A DNA stretch of 64,000 bases from the NCBI GenBank assembly GCA_013397435.1, contig VZRG01000450.1, forward strand, positions 124,001-188,000. The letters run 5' to 3'. The DNA is from Erythrocercus mccallii. Lineage: Eukaryota; Chordata; Aves; Passeriformes; Dicruridae. A program made the translations under genes and the position numbers. Under the pieces are notes generated by a model. The model ran no database searches and had not been told where the DNA came from. It saw only the letters and a program-made list of their open reading frames with translations. Positions 15,101-27,995 of this stretch are shown here, one piece after another; within the stretch, counting starts at the first letter, position 1; each line of letters begins with the position of its first letter.

Positions 15101-16701
15101 CCTATCATCAAGCAGCAGAAATGACAGAAATTAGAAAAAAATCTTTAAATGGTAGTTTCAGTTTAAGTTAAATTATTTCTGTTATTTTATAGCCATGACA
15201 GTCAATTGTTTATCATGTTAGCCAAAATCAGTAAATTACAATCCCAACAGAAGTATTTTGTATTTCATCTGATCTATGTTTCACGTCTTCATAGTATTGT
15301 TAATATTTTTTAATATACCCAGCTTATACAACAACAACAACAAAAAAATCTATGAAATTTTGTTACTTTGGTGTATAGATTTCCTCTTACACAGTCAGTC
15401 AAGTCCAAAGCTCTCCACCTCCACTGCTCTTGAGAGTGCTAAATGCCTGGTGTGATGGTAATTACCAAATATTTTGTATCATGCTACAGCAACCATAAAC
15501 AATGTGATAGCCTCAGAAATTAACTGTGTCTACTATTTGCCATACTGACCTAGAAGTTGTTCTTAGAAAAGAAATATAGATGTTAATTTACAATACTAAA
15601 AGAAGGAACTAGTGCAAATCCAGCCCAGGAGATCATGCAAATGGCATAGCAGAAGGTAAAGAGGTATTTTATGTTACACACACACAAAAAAAGTATTGAC
15701 TGGATGTTGACAGGAACTATGAAACTGGAACTATTTGCTGATGAAGACAGGTTTGGGCTGGCCTAAGCAGAGGGAGACAGAATGGAGCTAATTAAGGTCA
15801 AATCTGTCCTAGAGGTAGGTCACTGACTCTACCCATTTACTAGTTACTGGAAAGAAGTCATGAAGGAAAAAGTGAGTTGAGGAAGAAGATATGATCTGTA
15901 GAACACCCAAGCATATGACATTTTGCCCTCAGAGATGTACCAATTAAGTACCTGCCTGCCTGTCTGTAGACAGACAACTGATGTGAACAGGAGGAATTAA
16001 TGCAACAGGCATGTCCACCATAGTCAAGAAGAAAATTTTATGTCTGCAGCAAAGATGTCAAATCCTGTTTGGTTTGTTGTCTTTTCATAGCATCAGCAAA
16101 CAGAGAGTATGCATTCTTGGGGTGATGTGCCACTACATTTGTTGCAACCTAAGATGACATGAGCATTTCAGACGTAGACTTGTGTAGTAAATTAACCTGG
16201 AAATAGCTGCCAAAGGAAAAAGTTACTAGAAAACACTGAAGAACTAGAAACATAGCTGAAAGGCAAGTGCAGGACAACGATTTGACCAAGATTTGAAGAG
16301 AAGAGAATAAACATGAGGATATTTACTCTTCTGTTTAGTCGCTGTATAATGAAGAGACTACATTAAGCAAGGCATGTCTTTATGTTGCAAATATTTATAC
16401 ATAAAGTTGAATTCTGTCCTGTCAACTTGGTATCAGGTGTCCATGCCATTCATACCAGGTCTGTGGTCAGAGACAAAAAGTAAAAATACAGGTAAAAGTG
16501 TCTTAGGAAGCAATTGTTTCACCCACTGACAACTGATGTGAAATAGTTATGAGTTATAAGCAACCAACCCACTACTTTTCACATCAGCTTCTCACCATAA
16601 TTATGTTCTGTTTGAGATAAACTAGTGTATACAGTGTAAGTATGATGCATTGCTTCCTGTTATTTAAGATTTTTCCTACACTGTTCCTTGTGAAGCCCTT
16701 C
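9134..16701. other. AT-rich non-coding DNA, nothing recognised
   Basis: No gene, RNA or clear transposable element is seen. A small (AAACT)n array sits at 10389-10411. The stretch 11460-11850 is very AT-rich, with several TTAATTAAT-type motifs but no open frame. The interval around 15600-16000 is somewhat less AT-rich and contains ACAC and CTGCCTGC micro-repeats, but I cannot assign it to a repeat family. Confidence 0.55.
10389..10411. repeat. (AAACT)n pentanucleotide repeat
   Basis: Four tandem AAACT units, followed by decayed variants (AAATAAACTACTAAACTACT). Confidence 0.8.
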
Positions 16702-16843
16702 AGATGCAGCCCAGGGATGCAGTGGAGTCACCACTCCTGGAGGTACTTAAGGAAACACTGGGTGTAGCACTTAGTACCATGGCTCATGGTTGAACTCAAT
16801 GATCTCAGAGGTCTTTTCCAACCTAATTGGTTCTGTGATTCCC
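16702..16843 (+). mobile_element. CR1 LINE, 3' end fragment
   Basis: Plus-strand CR1 3' terminus. It shows 'GTGGAGTCACCACTCCTGGAGGTACTT', then a 'TTGAACTCAATGATCTCAGAGGTCTTTTCCAACCT' stretch and a tail degenerating from the CR1 8-mer repeat (GGTTCTGTGATTCC). A segment between the 'CACTTAGTACCATGG' block and the 'GGTTGAACTC' block is shorter than in typical copies, so a small internal deletion is likely. It is strongly 5' truncated. Confidence 0.9.
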
Positions 16844-17893
16844 TTTTGCTGAAGTTAATGAACATATTTCAAAATATCCAACCAAATCAATGTATACCAA
16901 TTATTGTGAAAGAACCCAAAAATATTTTGAACTTTAAATTCTCAAATTACTTGCATTACATTGAGTTAAAAATGTCTATATTGTGAATGAGTCAAAGTGA
17001 TGTGCAAATCATAAACAAAACCAATGATTGAGAAAAAATAACTGAAGAATCTTGCAGAGAGTAAACAACCAGAAGTAACAACATAAACTATAAAGAGATA
17101 GATCTAAAAAGAAAACACAAAGAAAAAGAGAGAATTTTTTATTTCTTTTATTCATTTTACTTCATGTCATGCATCAGTTATTGCTATTTTATAATAGCGT
17201 GTTTAATGCTTTATAATGGAGTACACAAGGAATAGACATTCTTATTTCTACATCCTTTTTCTCTGTGGTCTTAATCAAAGTCACTTCACAGCTTGTAAAC
17301 CTTTTTCTGATAACTTCTATGTCTGTCCTAATAGGTAGAAATATGACTGAAGTTTACTTCTGGATCTGCCAGGCGAAGAAAAATTTTGCACTCTTAAATT
17401 CACAGCAGGATCAGTAGTCAAAGCACTTTATAATGTACTATACTGGCCTTTAGCATAAAAACTTTCATTTTTACAGAAGAGACTTCATGGCAGATTCCCT
17501 CAATATGCATACTGGAACCTTTTACTTCAACTAAAACAGACAACAGGGACACTTTTACATTTAAGTGTACAGTACATTAGAGTTATTTATTGTCAAATTT
17601 GACTTATTCCCTGCAAAGAAAAAGTCCAAGGACCATTTAGCTTTCTGCAGTAAAAAAAAAGAATTGGCTATATTTTCCATGGTATTCTTTATCTAACAAT
17701 GAAAGTGTCTCAGCTGTGAATTTTTTTTCTTAGAAGATGAGGATGAGATACTATGAGATGCTACTATAAGAAATGTTCTTGATAGAGCTTCCTTACAAAA
17801 ATTCTACTGAGAAATTCATAGGCACAGTGTAAATAGGCTATATCAGTCTGCATTGATAGAACAAAGAAGGCCAAAACACTTCTGCTTCTTGAT

Positions 17894-17940
17894 TTACTTT
17901 GGCAGTCAGATATCATTAATGATATTGACCGCCAAAGTAA
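17894..17940. repeat. 47-bp near-perfect palindrome
   Basis: The left arm starts TTACTTTGGCAGTCAG and the right arm ends GACCGCCAAAGTAA, meeting at an ATCATTAATGAT core. The arms pair over about 23 bases with one substitution (GCAG against CGGC on the partner) and one single-base insertion. There is almost no loop, so it would form a cruciform or perfect hairpin rather than a standard microRNA precursor. It could be a remnant of a small inverted-repeat element, but no flanking TSD is obvious. Confidence 0.8.
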
Positions 17941-19965
17941 GTAATGTCATAAATAAAATTGGATTTTTTTCTCATTCTCCTTTTCGATAAAAATATTGGC
18001 TTTAGAGAATGCCATCATTGTCACTGTTACTAGTAGAAGAAGTGATTAATGGTAATGCTGATGAACAGAAACATTAATGGTAGGTAGAATACATGAATAA
18101 AAAAGCGAGAATTTATACCTACACCAAATTATATGCAAAATTAAAGGTCTGAAATAATTCATCAGTGTAAAAACAACAACAACAAAAAAACTTTATGTAT
18201 CAGCAATATTAGGCTCTAAATAACTGACAACAGAGGCAAAAATGTCAGCCATTAATATTCATATGAAAATCACATCAGATTTAAATCTTAACACAAAAGC
18301 CAAAATTAACTTGAGGGCTTATTAACTTCATATCCTTATCCTTTCCATAACCACAAAACACAAGGGAAGAATGTTAGATACATTCCCAAGATTCACTTCC
18401 AAGCTATAATAAAGTGGTGATCCTCTTGGAGTGAGAGCAAAACCTACACTACTACTACTGTGGCCTAATGATTGCCAGTAGCATCATACAGCACACAGGT
18501 TTCCAGCAGAAAAAGACAATCAGTTAAACATACACAGTAATGCCAGTCTTTAAATTCTCAGGATACAATTTATTTTTTAAAGAGCATGTAAGGTACAAAA
18601 CCCCTCATCCTATTAGAAAGGTAGTATGGCACTAGCAATGGAAGACTGTCCAGGAATGGAGGGGGAACGTTCCTTGATTTGCACTACTCTCCTGAGATGA
18701 CCACATTCTTTTCCCCATCATGAATCCTACAAAACATCTAGCCAGGGCCAGGTAAAATACAAAAAATCCAAACCACTTGGTCTATCAAGTTTGTGTTCAT
18801 GCAGGCCTGGGAGAATACTGCCTCCAGAGACTGTGTTAGGCAGAAAGTTGCTCAAGACTGGGGGAAGAACATAGTATTTAACACATGCTTGATGGCTGAA
18901 TTCATATGAAAATATGGAAAGTTTCTTTTTACATGCTAGACATGGATATAAAATTTGCTTGAGGCCAGTGCCTGTCCAATAGAAAATGTCTTAAACATAG
19001 CCATGCTAACATTGGTAAAGCAGAAAACAAATAAAAAGAAATAAATTAGGAATCTATACGAGTTTTTGAATATAAAACACCAAAAATCTACATAGCTCAT
19101 ATTTTCTCAGTACAAATAAATACAATATTAAAAATATAAAAACATTTTAAATATAAATTCTCAGATTTCTCAGAGCATAAGTTTCTATGTTGCAAACAGA
19201 TTTTTGTTTTATAATTTCTCATTCCTTCATTTTTCTTTTGTTGTGCCTCTCTTCAAGGGAAATCTACCCAAGAATGTAAATAATTCCTAGAACTGTAGCC
19301 ACCTTAGTAGCTATATAAATGGAAGACACAAAATAATTAAAGCTATTGGAAATACAGTGAAAATTAGAAACTCTTTATGGAAGCTAAAGGAAAGAACCTA
19401 GAACAAGAACACAGACCAAACATACTTGATATTGCTATACAGAAGCTAATAATGTTTTCTTTCATACCTTTTACATGGGCAGAATGCTTGAAATTCTTCG
19501 CACAGTTATTATGAAGATTTGCCATAGCTTTTTTCTGTCTCTTATTACAACACTTAAGAAATATTTTGAATTTTCAAAAATAAATGTTAATGGATTGATT
19601 TCTCCTCAACTAAGAGGACATTTTGCAAAACACAAGTGAAAACATTAACACTCCAGATTAACTGTAAAAACAGACAATGTGGTAGAATACAGTTGATTTT
19701 GGTTTTGATATTACCGAAATTAATTTTCAAAAAATAAACCCAAAATTTAAGGTCAGAGTGTTCATTTGCTTGTCTTTGGATCTGAGAACTTACAATTAGT
19801 GCATAGCTTCAATAAATTTCTTCCTCACCCCTGCCCATAATTCCATGCATCAATTTGATCATCTGTACAATTATTAAAGATAAAACGTAATTCAAAAAAT
19901 AGGGGGGAGGTGAGAGAAGAGAAAGTGTTTTCCTTATCCATTCAACTGTATTAAAGTTCTAGGAA

Positions 19966-20006
19966 TACATATATATGTGTATATATATGTATATATATAT
20001 ATATAC
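19966..20006. repeat. (TA)n with TG interruptions
   Basis: An alternating TA tract interrupted by TGTGTA and TGTA, about 40 bases long. The 75-aa frame that begins in it (MYIYVYIYIYK) is an artefact of the repeat. Confidence 0.85.
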
Positions 20007-21657
20007 AAACATGGATATACTCACCTTTCTATGTTATTATCAATGAAGCATTTCATTTGGCTTCTTAAAATGTTTAAGAATTTGCTACTTTCAAGTCTAG
20101 CAAAGACTCAATGTTTTGGTAAACAGAAAATAAAACCCAAACAAAGTCCAGGGAGTCGTTTTACATTTAGTGATTATAAACCACTTGAAGATATACTGCA
20201 ATAGGAAATTAGTGTCTCTGAATTTCTCTCAAAGCTCTCAGTAGTCCTTTCTCAGTCAATGTAATGGAGAATTAAAGCTATCTAGGCAGGCCAGAGTTTT
20301 TTCTGACTTAATCTTTCTCTGATTTCAAATGTAGAATGGACGAATTCCATAACTTAAAAAAAAAAATTGAAAAAATTGATCTTACGTGGTCTATACGGTA
20401 CTTCCTCAGAAAATTTTCATAAAAAAAGGAATAATAATACTTTCATCTTTTAAAAATACAGGAAAATAATGTTGAAACAAGTGGAAACTTGAAGCCAATA
20501 TAACAAATGATGGAAATACTAGAATGAAGATTATTGGAAAAAATACTACAGAGAAATAATAAATTACAAAATATCTGCAAAGTGAGAAGTTGATAATAAA
20601 ACTATCATAACTAGTTTGATAAATATTTTTACCATTGTTATGATCTACTTTTATCATGAATTATAAACTTCACAAGAGGTGAAGTTTTTTGTTGTTTTAA
20701 ATAGAATTGTGTGATAGACTGGCACTGATAGAAGAGTGTGTTACTTCAAAAAAATGTAGCATTAAAAGTAAAATCTTTTAAAAATTGAGACTTCCTCAAT
20801 AAGTTTTTACTCATGAGAAAGTGACTTTACTTATTTTAAATATTCTTCTTTTCAGTGATACAAAATGTGAACATATTCAAAAGTGGAAACTATACATTAG
20901 ACATCCTTTTAAAATGTTGAACTTGAAAGAGATTAAAATAGCCCAGTAGCAAAATGTGATTCTTAGAATATTATCTGATCCTGTATTCTATGTAAAGAAT
21001 AAAGAAATAAAAAAAGAAAAAGCCAGAAGAAAATAACAATGTTATGACCAGGTTTCAGACTAGTAAATGAACATTGGTAGTGTTGATTGAGAAACAGAAT
21101 CAAAGCAGCTTACCACTACCTGTACTCTTCCTTGAGTGGAGCAAAACCATATTTGGTCTAGGAATATGAGTGAATAATTCAACAGGAGACTTTTCTAGCA
21201 AAGTTCTTAATATGATTTAAAAAGCCAGAGCTTTCAAAATTGAGTGTAGGGAGATATTCATCACACTTTCCTTTGTGTCTTTCACAGAGAATTTTTTTCT
21301 TTGCATCTTACACATAAAAAATTTAGGGAAAAAGTTATCTATGGGAGGATGCCCAGAAATGACCATAAGTGCATTGTGAAAAGACAGGTAAACTTCCTGG
21401 CCGTTCTTTGAGAAGTACTATAGTACAATTTATTCTAAATCAGTGACATGCTAATGAAAGGAGTTGATTGAACCATTATCAGACTATGTTGTTTAAATTT
21501 ATGAGCTCTCTTATGGAGATGAATTTCTGAATTTCCTGCTTGCTGCTTTGCTGGCACTGCTAAAGTGTTTCCTCATTTCTTTACATTGTTGTTGAATTTA
21601 ATAGAAGAAGGAAGAAGTCGGTGGGAATAAATTTCTAAGAAAATAAAAATGCTTATA

Positions 21658-21729
21658 AAGGAAGGAAGGAAGGAAGGAAGGAAGGAAGGAAGGAAGGAAG
21701 GAAGGAAGGAAGGAAGGAAGGAAGGAAGG
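21658..21729. repeat. (AAGG)18 perfect tetranucleotide microsatellite
   Basis: Eighteen uninterrupted AAGG units (72 bases). The purity suggests a young, actively slipping locus that is probably polymorphic. The strand asymmetry (pure purine) allows triplex-like structure. GGAA arrays are also the core motif for ETS transcription factors; whether this one is bound is unknown. Confidence 0.97.
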
Positions 21730-24700
21730 CTTAGAGCAGATTGCCATTTAGATTAATACATTTTTGAAGTCTGAAATACCTTTGCATTACTCACAAAAAC
21801 CTTAGAATTCTCTTTCTCCTTGTATTTATGTGCCTATCACTTTACTCCAAGACATTCAAACTAGGTCAAAACTTGGCCACTGCTTTTTGAATTTTGGGTT
21901 GTGCCAATTTTTTGTTGTTGTTTTTGTTCCTGTTCCTGAATATTAGCTTGATTTTACAAATACAAGAGTCTCAGGAACACTATTTCTATGCTGCTGAACA
22001 AATAGAATTCAAACATGCAACCAAATTAGGTTTTCTACATTGGAGAACCATTTTATTCATTCCATACAACAAAACTGAGAAGCAGCATATAGACACTGCA
22101 ATAATTAGGGAGTTTGGGCTCAGTCATGAATTTGAATTTGAATCTGGATCCCAGACCTCCACTTATTTCATCTCATGCCTTCATTCTTTTTTTTTTTTTG
22201 CCTTAAATCTTGGAAAAATAAAACCCACAAAGGTAGAACAGGAACATTATGCAGAAAATGTCACTATTGGAGTACAGTGTCTGCTGTAGAATAAAACTAA
22301 ATAACAGTATGACAATGTAGTGCCCTGTAACTGGTAGACTATAGTGTGCCACACAATCTCATTTAGAATATAAAAAAAAAAAGCTGCAGAACCTGAAAAC
22401 ATTTGCCAAAATTTTCAGTCAGAAATGGTTAGGAAGACAGTAACATTCAATGTAAAATGAAGTATCTTTTTTTTCCCCAAGTTCTCACAATAGAAAAAAA
22501 CTAAAACCATAGTACAGAACCAATTTAATCTTGTAGGGTCAAAAGTCAGGCTCTTTCCTTTCTCTAGCTCTCTATTAGTTCAAAGTCTCTTGAGATTTTG
22601 GGTTTTTTTAGAATTTTATGCCACACTTTTTTTTCTTTTCCCCTCTCAATAAGTCATTCCGTTAAAAATATAACAATGGAGAATGCTCATTTCTGCCCCC
22701 TGGGTCAAGGGTTTGCAACCACAGTGACATAAAAAGCAATTAACTTTTCTGTGGTTTCTTATCTCTTACTTGTAAGTCCATCTAACCATCAAACACAGAA
22801 ACTACCAATCTGCAATACCATCCTCAGTGCACTCTTGTTAGACTGCTGCAAACTTTGTAGTCATTATTGGAATCTTGTGCACAACTATTTTCCACACTGA
22901 ATAAAAAAAAATTCTCAGAGAAAATAATATATTGAATAGAACAGAGAGAACATTCCTGTCTACAACCTCCTGGCTTTCTGTGTCCAATCATTACATAAAA
23001 TATATAAAAAATACACATGCTATAATTCATGTTTGCTATATATCAGTTCTCTAAAAGAGTTGTTTGACACTTTTTTCTCATAGTTCATTAGCAACCATAT
23101 TCTAATATCATCTTTATATCAATATATTGAGTTTACGTAGAACTGAAAGTAAATTTTGCTTTCTTTTGAATAGCTTGAGCAGACCGATTCTTCTTTTTTT
23201 TTTTCTAAATTTATTCTTTAAATATGGATCATGTCATAACCAAAAGCAAACTTTTACTCATATGCAGATCTGGATGCTGATCCAACATATGAAAAAATCA
23301 TGAATTCTGATGCACTTTTATTAGCTAGCTCATTCTCTTGCTGTCTTTCAACCACTGTGACTGAAATAAAATTTTTTATTCAAACGGTTTCTCAATCCCA
23401 TTTCTCTATTCTTTGGGATAATTTAGCTTATGATGCCACAGCCTTATTTACACAACTTAGACTCTTCTCACTAGATGCTCATATCAGACTCTTAATCCTT
23501 TTGATTCTATTGCTGTAGGTTCAACTAATGCAGTAAAAAAAAAGAAAAAAAAAAGAAAAATCTTTGGCCATCTAATAAACATTTAAATTACAGACAGAAA
23601 AAAAAAAGTGACAGTATTGGTTCAAAATTACTAGTATTCTTTTCTATATGCATGTGTAATGTATTTAGACTTTGAATCTCTCTTTGGCTAAAACATGTCT
23701 ACATAGCTGGATATATTGAAAGCTTAGATATAACTAAGAACTGATCTTTTTTCCACAGGAAATACATCTAGAATTTTTTCTAAACCACCTAACTGATGGA
23801 GGATAGAGTCTAAGTTAAGCGATTCATCCAGCTAAGCATGAGTATTCCTATTACTCTTCAGGATAGAAATAAAATTTTTATTGTGTTAAGTGGTAGAACT
23901 AGTTGTTAGAACTGTAGGGGGATAAAAAGAAAGCAGAATGACAAGTTTAGGTACAGAATCTAATAGTAAACAAGAAAAAGAGACATTGAAGGTTTTAAAT
24001 TGTTTTGAATGTTTTTATACTTTCATATAGCTATTTATCAGAGAGAATGAAACTAACAAGCAACAAATAATAAATAAAATGGGAATTTTATATCCATTAA
24101 AGTTTCTTAATATCATTTGAACTTGAATAAATTGAAAAGGTGTTAGGTGAGATGTTATGGACAATTTTCCCATAGGAATTCACCATACTAGACAACTTTT
24201 TCTCAATCTGTACCAGACTTATTAGAGGAAAAAATTCTATATCACATATATATAATATATTTAATGAACATTTTCTTTTCCTTTCCTGGTAGAAAGAAGA
24301 TGAAATATGAAAGTGAATAAAAGAAGATGAAAGAAACAGAATCATTTTCATTAGAATGCAGAAAAATTACTGTATTTGAAAGACTCCGTGTCTTTCCTGA
24401 CAGTGTTCCAAATCCTTGCATACCTATTTTCTGACAACCCTATTTTCTCTCCTAATATTGGTTCTGAGTACAGGGGTTAAAATAACAAGTACTGATAAGA
24501 CATGCTGCTCCTCAAGTAGGTTTACTTCTGGAATTTTTGTTTTCCAAAATCTTGGATGATAATTTAAAACATGTGATGATTAATAAGAGGAAGAATAATT
24601 ATTCAGAGGCAAATGACTGGGAGGATCAGATTTTTCCTGGACTTTTCTGAGGCTGAGCAGTCATATTTTTTCCCTTTCACAATATTTAGTGCAAGTCCTT

Positions 24701-27700
24701 CAGCCTCAGACTACTGAACTGTACAGTTCTGTCTGTGTTAATGCACAGAGCTTTCTGGGATAAGTGGGATATCTAGAAGGGAACAAAAAACTATATGCCA
24801 CCTCACCACCAAAGCACTGTTGTGCACACTGTCTCTCTGTCCAATCCATAACATGTCCAGGGTATTCCAGCTCTTTACACCCACATAATTTGTCACTAGG
24901 GAGGGCAGTGTCACCTATTGCAGAATAAGTCCTTTACAGAACCATTAAGGCACTTTATTCATGGTCAGGAAGGCATGACTGCCCCTTTTTTGCATCTTTA
25001 AGCAAACATAAATTCCAAATGTGTATTTTCCCTGAGTGACTGAGAGTTAGAATTTGGTTAAGATAACCAAATGGATTTAGCTACTTGTAATATACGTTAT
25101 CCAGGGACTCACTGATACTTCAATAGTCTGAGCAAATGTTCTCAGACTGTGACAGTATTTTTGTGACTCTTATTAGTGATTCCTTTTAGAAGATGATTAA
25201 TGTCAAGATAATGTTATGCTTTAACATAGAGTATTTTATTCTGAGAATACATTTTTTAGACTGTATTTCAACTCTGTTTATACATGAGTATATAGATCAT
25301 GTGCACATATGCTGTAAAATAAGGGACTTGTTTCCATAGTTGTAAAATGTATATCTACATAGGCAGCACCCAGAAGTGCAGATGGAGAGATCATAAAAAT
25401 TTTTATATATCTTCATTGTCCCTCCAGTTCCTCTTCTTATCAGCCATACAGCTATTAACTTACCAATCCTGCAACACTCAACCAACATGTTCTTGAAGTT
25501 TTCAAGTGATCTCCCATCTTCTCCAGTACCTATTTCAAATGGAAAGAACAGTGCTTTACTATACTTTATAAATGTTTTTCCATTTAACTGAGCTCTCTTA
25601 ACAAGAGTTTGACAATAAGTGTCAACAAAATTGTTAATGCTTGTTCTTGAAACCTTCTGAGGTTTTCATTGAAGTAAAGATGAGTAGGAGTCCTCAGTAT
25701 GTAGAACTTTTCAATAGCAAAATTATATTCTTAAGCCTGACTTTAACAGCAATTTCAAATTATTCTTCAAGCATTTCTCTTGAATAAGCTGTTTCTTTTT
25801 GGACACTTGAAATTCAGTAACAATAGAAGGAGTAATACAAGCCTCTAACACTTCATTTTTCTCAATGTTTTACTCACTCATCATCTCCAATTAAGACCTG
25901 TACATATTTTCAAAAGTGTTTGGGTTTTTCTTATGTAATTTTTCTTGACTTTGAAGAAAACAGAAGATGGTAAATTTTGCTTCTTAAAAATAATTAAGAT
26001 TTTTTTAAGTAGAGTCATATTCTTTTGCCTCTGGGACTAATTTTCTTCTTTGCACCCCAAGTACTCTATTTTTATTTCAGTAACTTTCCTCTCCAGTCAT
26101 TCAACTAGAGTTTAAATAGCTCCATCTGACAAATAATATTGAAGTTTGTAAAAGTCATGGACGATTACAGAAGAGCATATGTTATACTTGAATCATTGTA
26201 ACTATGTGTCTATTTGCAATGAAAGAAATTTTTAATCAAAGTTCATTCTGGACAATATACAGATGCTTTGATCTCTTTTCACAAAAATATTGCTTATAAA
26301 ATTGAGGTAGGTCAGCATTTGATCATATTGTGGATCTCCACGTTGTGGCCTCTCACATCATCCCAAATTAGCCAGTGTTATACAGAGTAAAAATGTCCAT
26401 TCATATTCTCCTTTGATTCACCATTAGGCTTTTTCTCAGTTACATTGCCTAACACAAAATAGCTTCAGTTTTTAAAGTTTGTTGTTCGAACAGTACTTGT
26501 TTCTTTGTAAACAGTCATAAAATGTTGTCTTGTAATAGTGACTACTACAGGACTTTAAGATAAATGTTGATGTTTGGCATTGTTTGCATATCCTAGTATT
26601 ATGACTAATTTCCTGTATTTTCTGTATGAAATGTAATTATTTGCTCTGCAGCTGCCTCCCACAAATCAATAACAGATGATCCAGAATTAATGCACTCTAT
26701 AGTCTAGTTGAACACTTAAAACAAGAAATAGGCCATGAGCACTTTGGGACATAATCCAAATGGTTGGACTTTAAAGGAGAAATAATTACACTGTGAAAGG
26801 CATTTTTCTCATAATTGAGATAAGTCCATAACTACACTTCAGTTTTATTATAAAACTATTCTCAAGAGGGAAAAAATGGACATGGTTAAATAACATTGTG
26901 TAATATGGATTAAAAAAAAGAATACTGTGAATTTTCATTCAGCACAGGAAATTGAATGAGCATTAAGTAAATGCCTCAATTTCAAATTAAGTGATTACTT
27001 GTAAGAGTCTCTGAGAATTCAAATGAATCCTCATTAGTAGGAAGCAGGTGGAAGTGAAACTCCTTAGCAAGCAGTTTCCCTCATAGTTCTTCGTGGTATA
27101 GATGTAGGTCACAGCCTAACTGTGCAGTATAACAAGAAACAGAAACACCCTTTTGAAGTCTTCAGAAATGGATTGCAAGCAAACAAGGTGGAAGAAAATT
27201 GATTGACCATGCATGAATTTAGAAAAAACAAAGGTGCGGAAATGGCAGACAAACTCTTTATCAACATATGCTCATTGAGGGTGAAAAATGGGAATAGGAT
27301 TTGTAGAATAGGTGAAGGGTGAATTTACCATTTACATTGAATCTTATTGTGCCTTCTATATATTTGTGTAGATATTGAACCTCAGTGCACTTAAGGGTTT
27401 CTCTTCCCAAATACACACTATTATTTTTTGTTTGATTTTTCCTGTGCTCACAACATAATCGTATATAAGGAGAAATAACTTCAAAGGTGATTAACAAAGA
27501 ATATCCTGCTAACAGTCCTTTCAGAACTATTAAAATGATATTATATAATATTTGGGGAAGATAGAAGAGAAAGACACAATGGTCTGGCAAATCACAACTG
27601 TACAGGTTATGGCAAATAACTTACAACTCAAGACATATATTTTTAGTGTTGCACTAAAACTATGGGGATACTTACAGTAATGGTTGTGTGAGTCATATGC

Positions 27701-27995
27701 TCTTTTTTATGCTTTGAGTTTCAATAACAACTATGTCAAACATGAAAATAATACCTGCCTAATGATGGAAAATGCTGTACAGGTTATTAACTTTCAAGTA
27801 AACATTTAGAAAAATAAGAAAAGCAGCTCAATAAAGTCATTCCATAACAAATAGTATAGTTATATTTTTAGCAGAAGCTATTTATTCAGAAACAGTTCAT
27901 TTGCTCTTTCATTTGTCCAGTTCTGTAAAATAATATTTCTGTGTCTTTGCTCTATGTAGAATCTAAATTTTATCTAAAACAATCCTGAACAACAT
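21730..27995. other. AT-rich non-coding DNA, nothing recognised
   Basis: No gene, RNA gene or retroelement is recognised. The 131-aa frame at 21894-22289 starts with a hydrophobic stretch, but it is low-complexity, has no splice-supported neighbour and no family resemblance, so it is not called. A slightly less AT-rich patch near 24720-24990 may be a very old repeat. Confidence 0.55.

Larger units (their letters stand above)
16844..21657. other. AT-rich non-coding DNA with one palindrome
   Basis: No gene or transposable element is recognised. It holds the palindrome at 17894-17940, a (TA)/(TG) tract near 19966, a short hairpin at 20665-20687 and several A/T homopolymers. Frames are short and AT-driven. 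Confidence 0.55.

Noticed and set aside
20665..20687. Hairpin AAACTTCAC-AAGAG-GTGAAGTTT followed by T residues
   Set aside because: A 9-bp stem of this kind is expected by chance in 64 kb, and a bacterial-type terminator has no meaning in this genome.
21894..22289. 131-aa plus-strand frame with a hydrophobic start resembling a signal peptide
   Set aside because: The hydrophobic part is a Phe/Leu low-complexity run from T-rich DNA. A second poly-Phe run follows, there is no domain, and nothing around it supports a gene.
24720..24990. Slightly GC-richer patch that looked like an old repeat
   Set aside because: No family landmarks could be identified, so no element is called.
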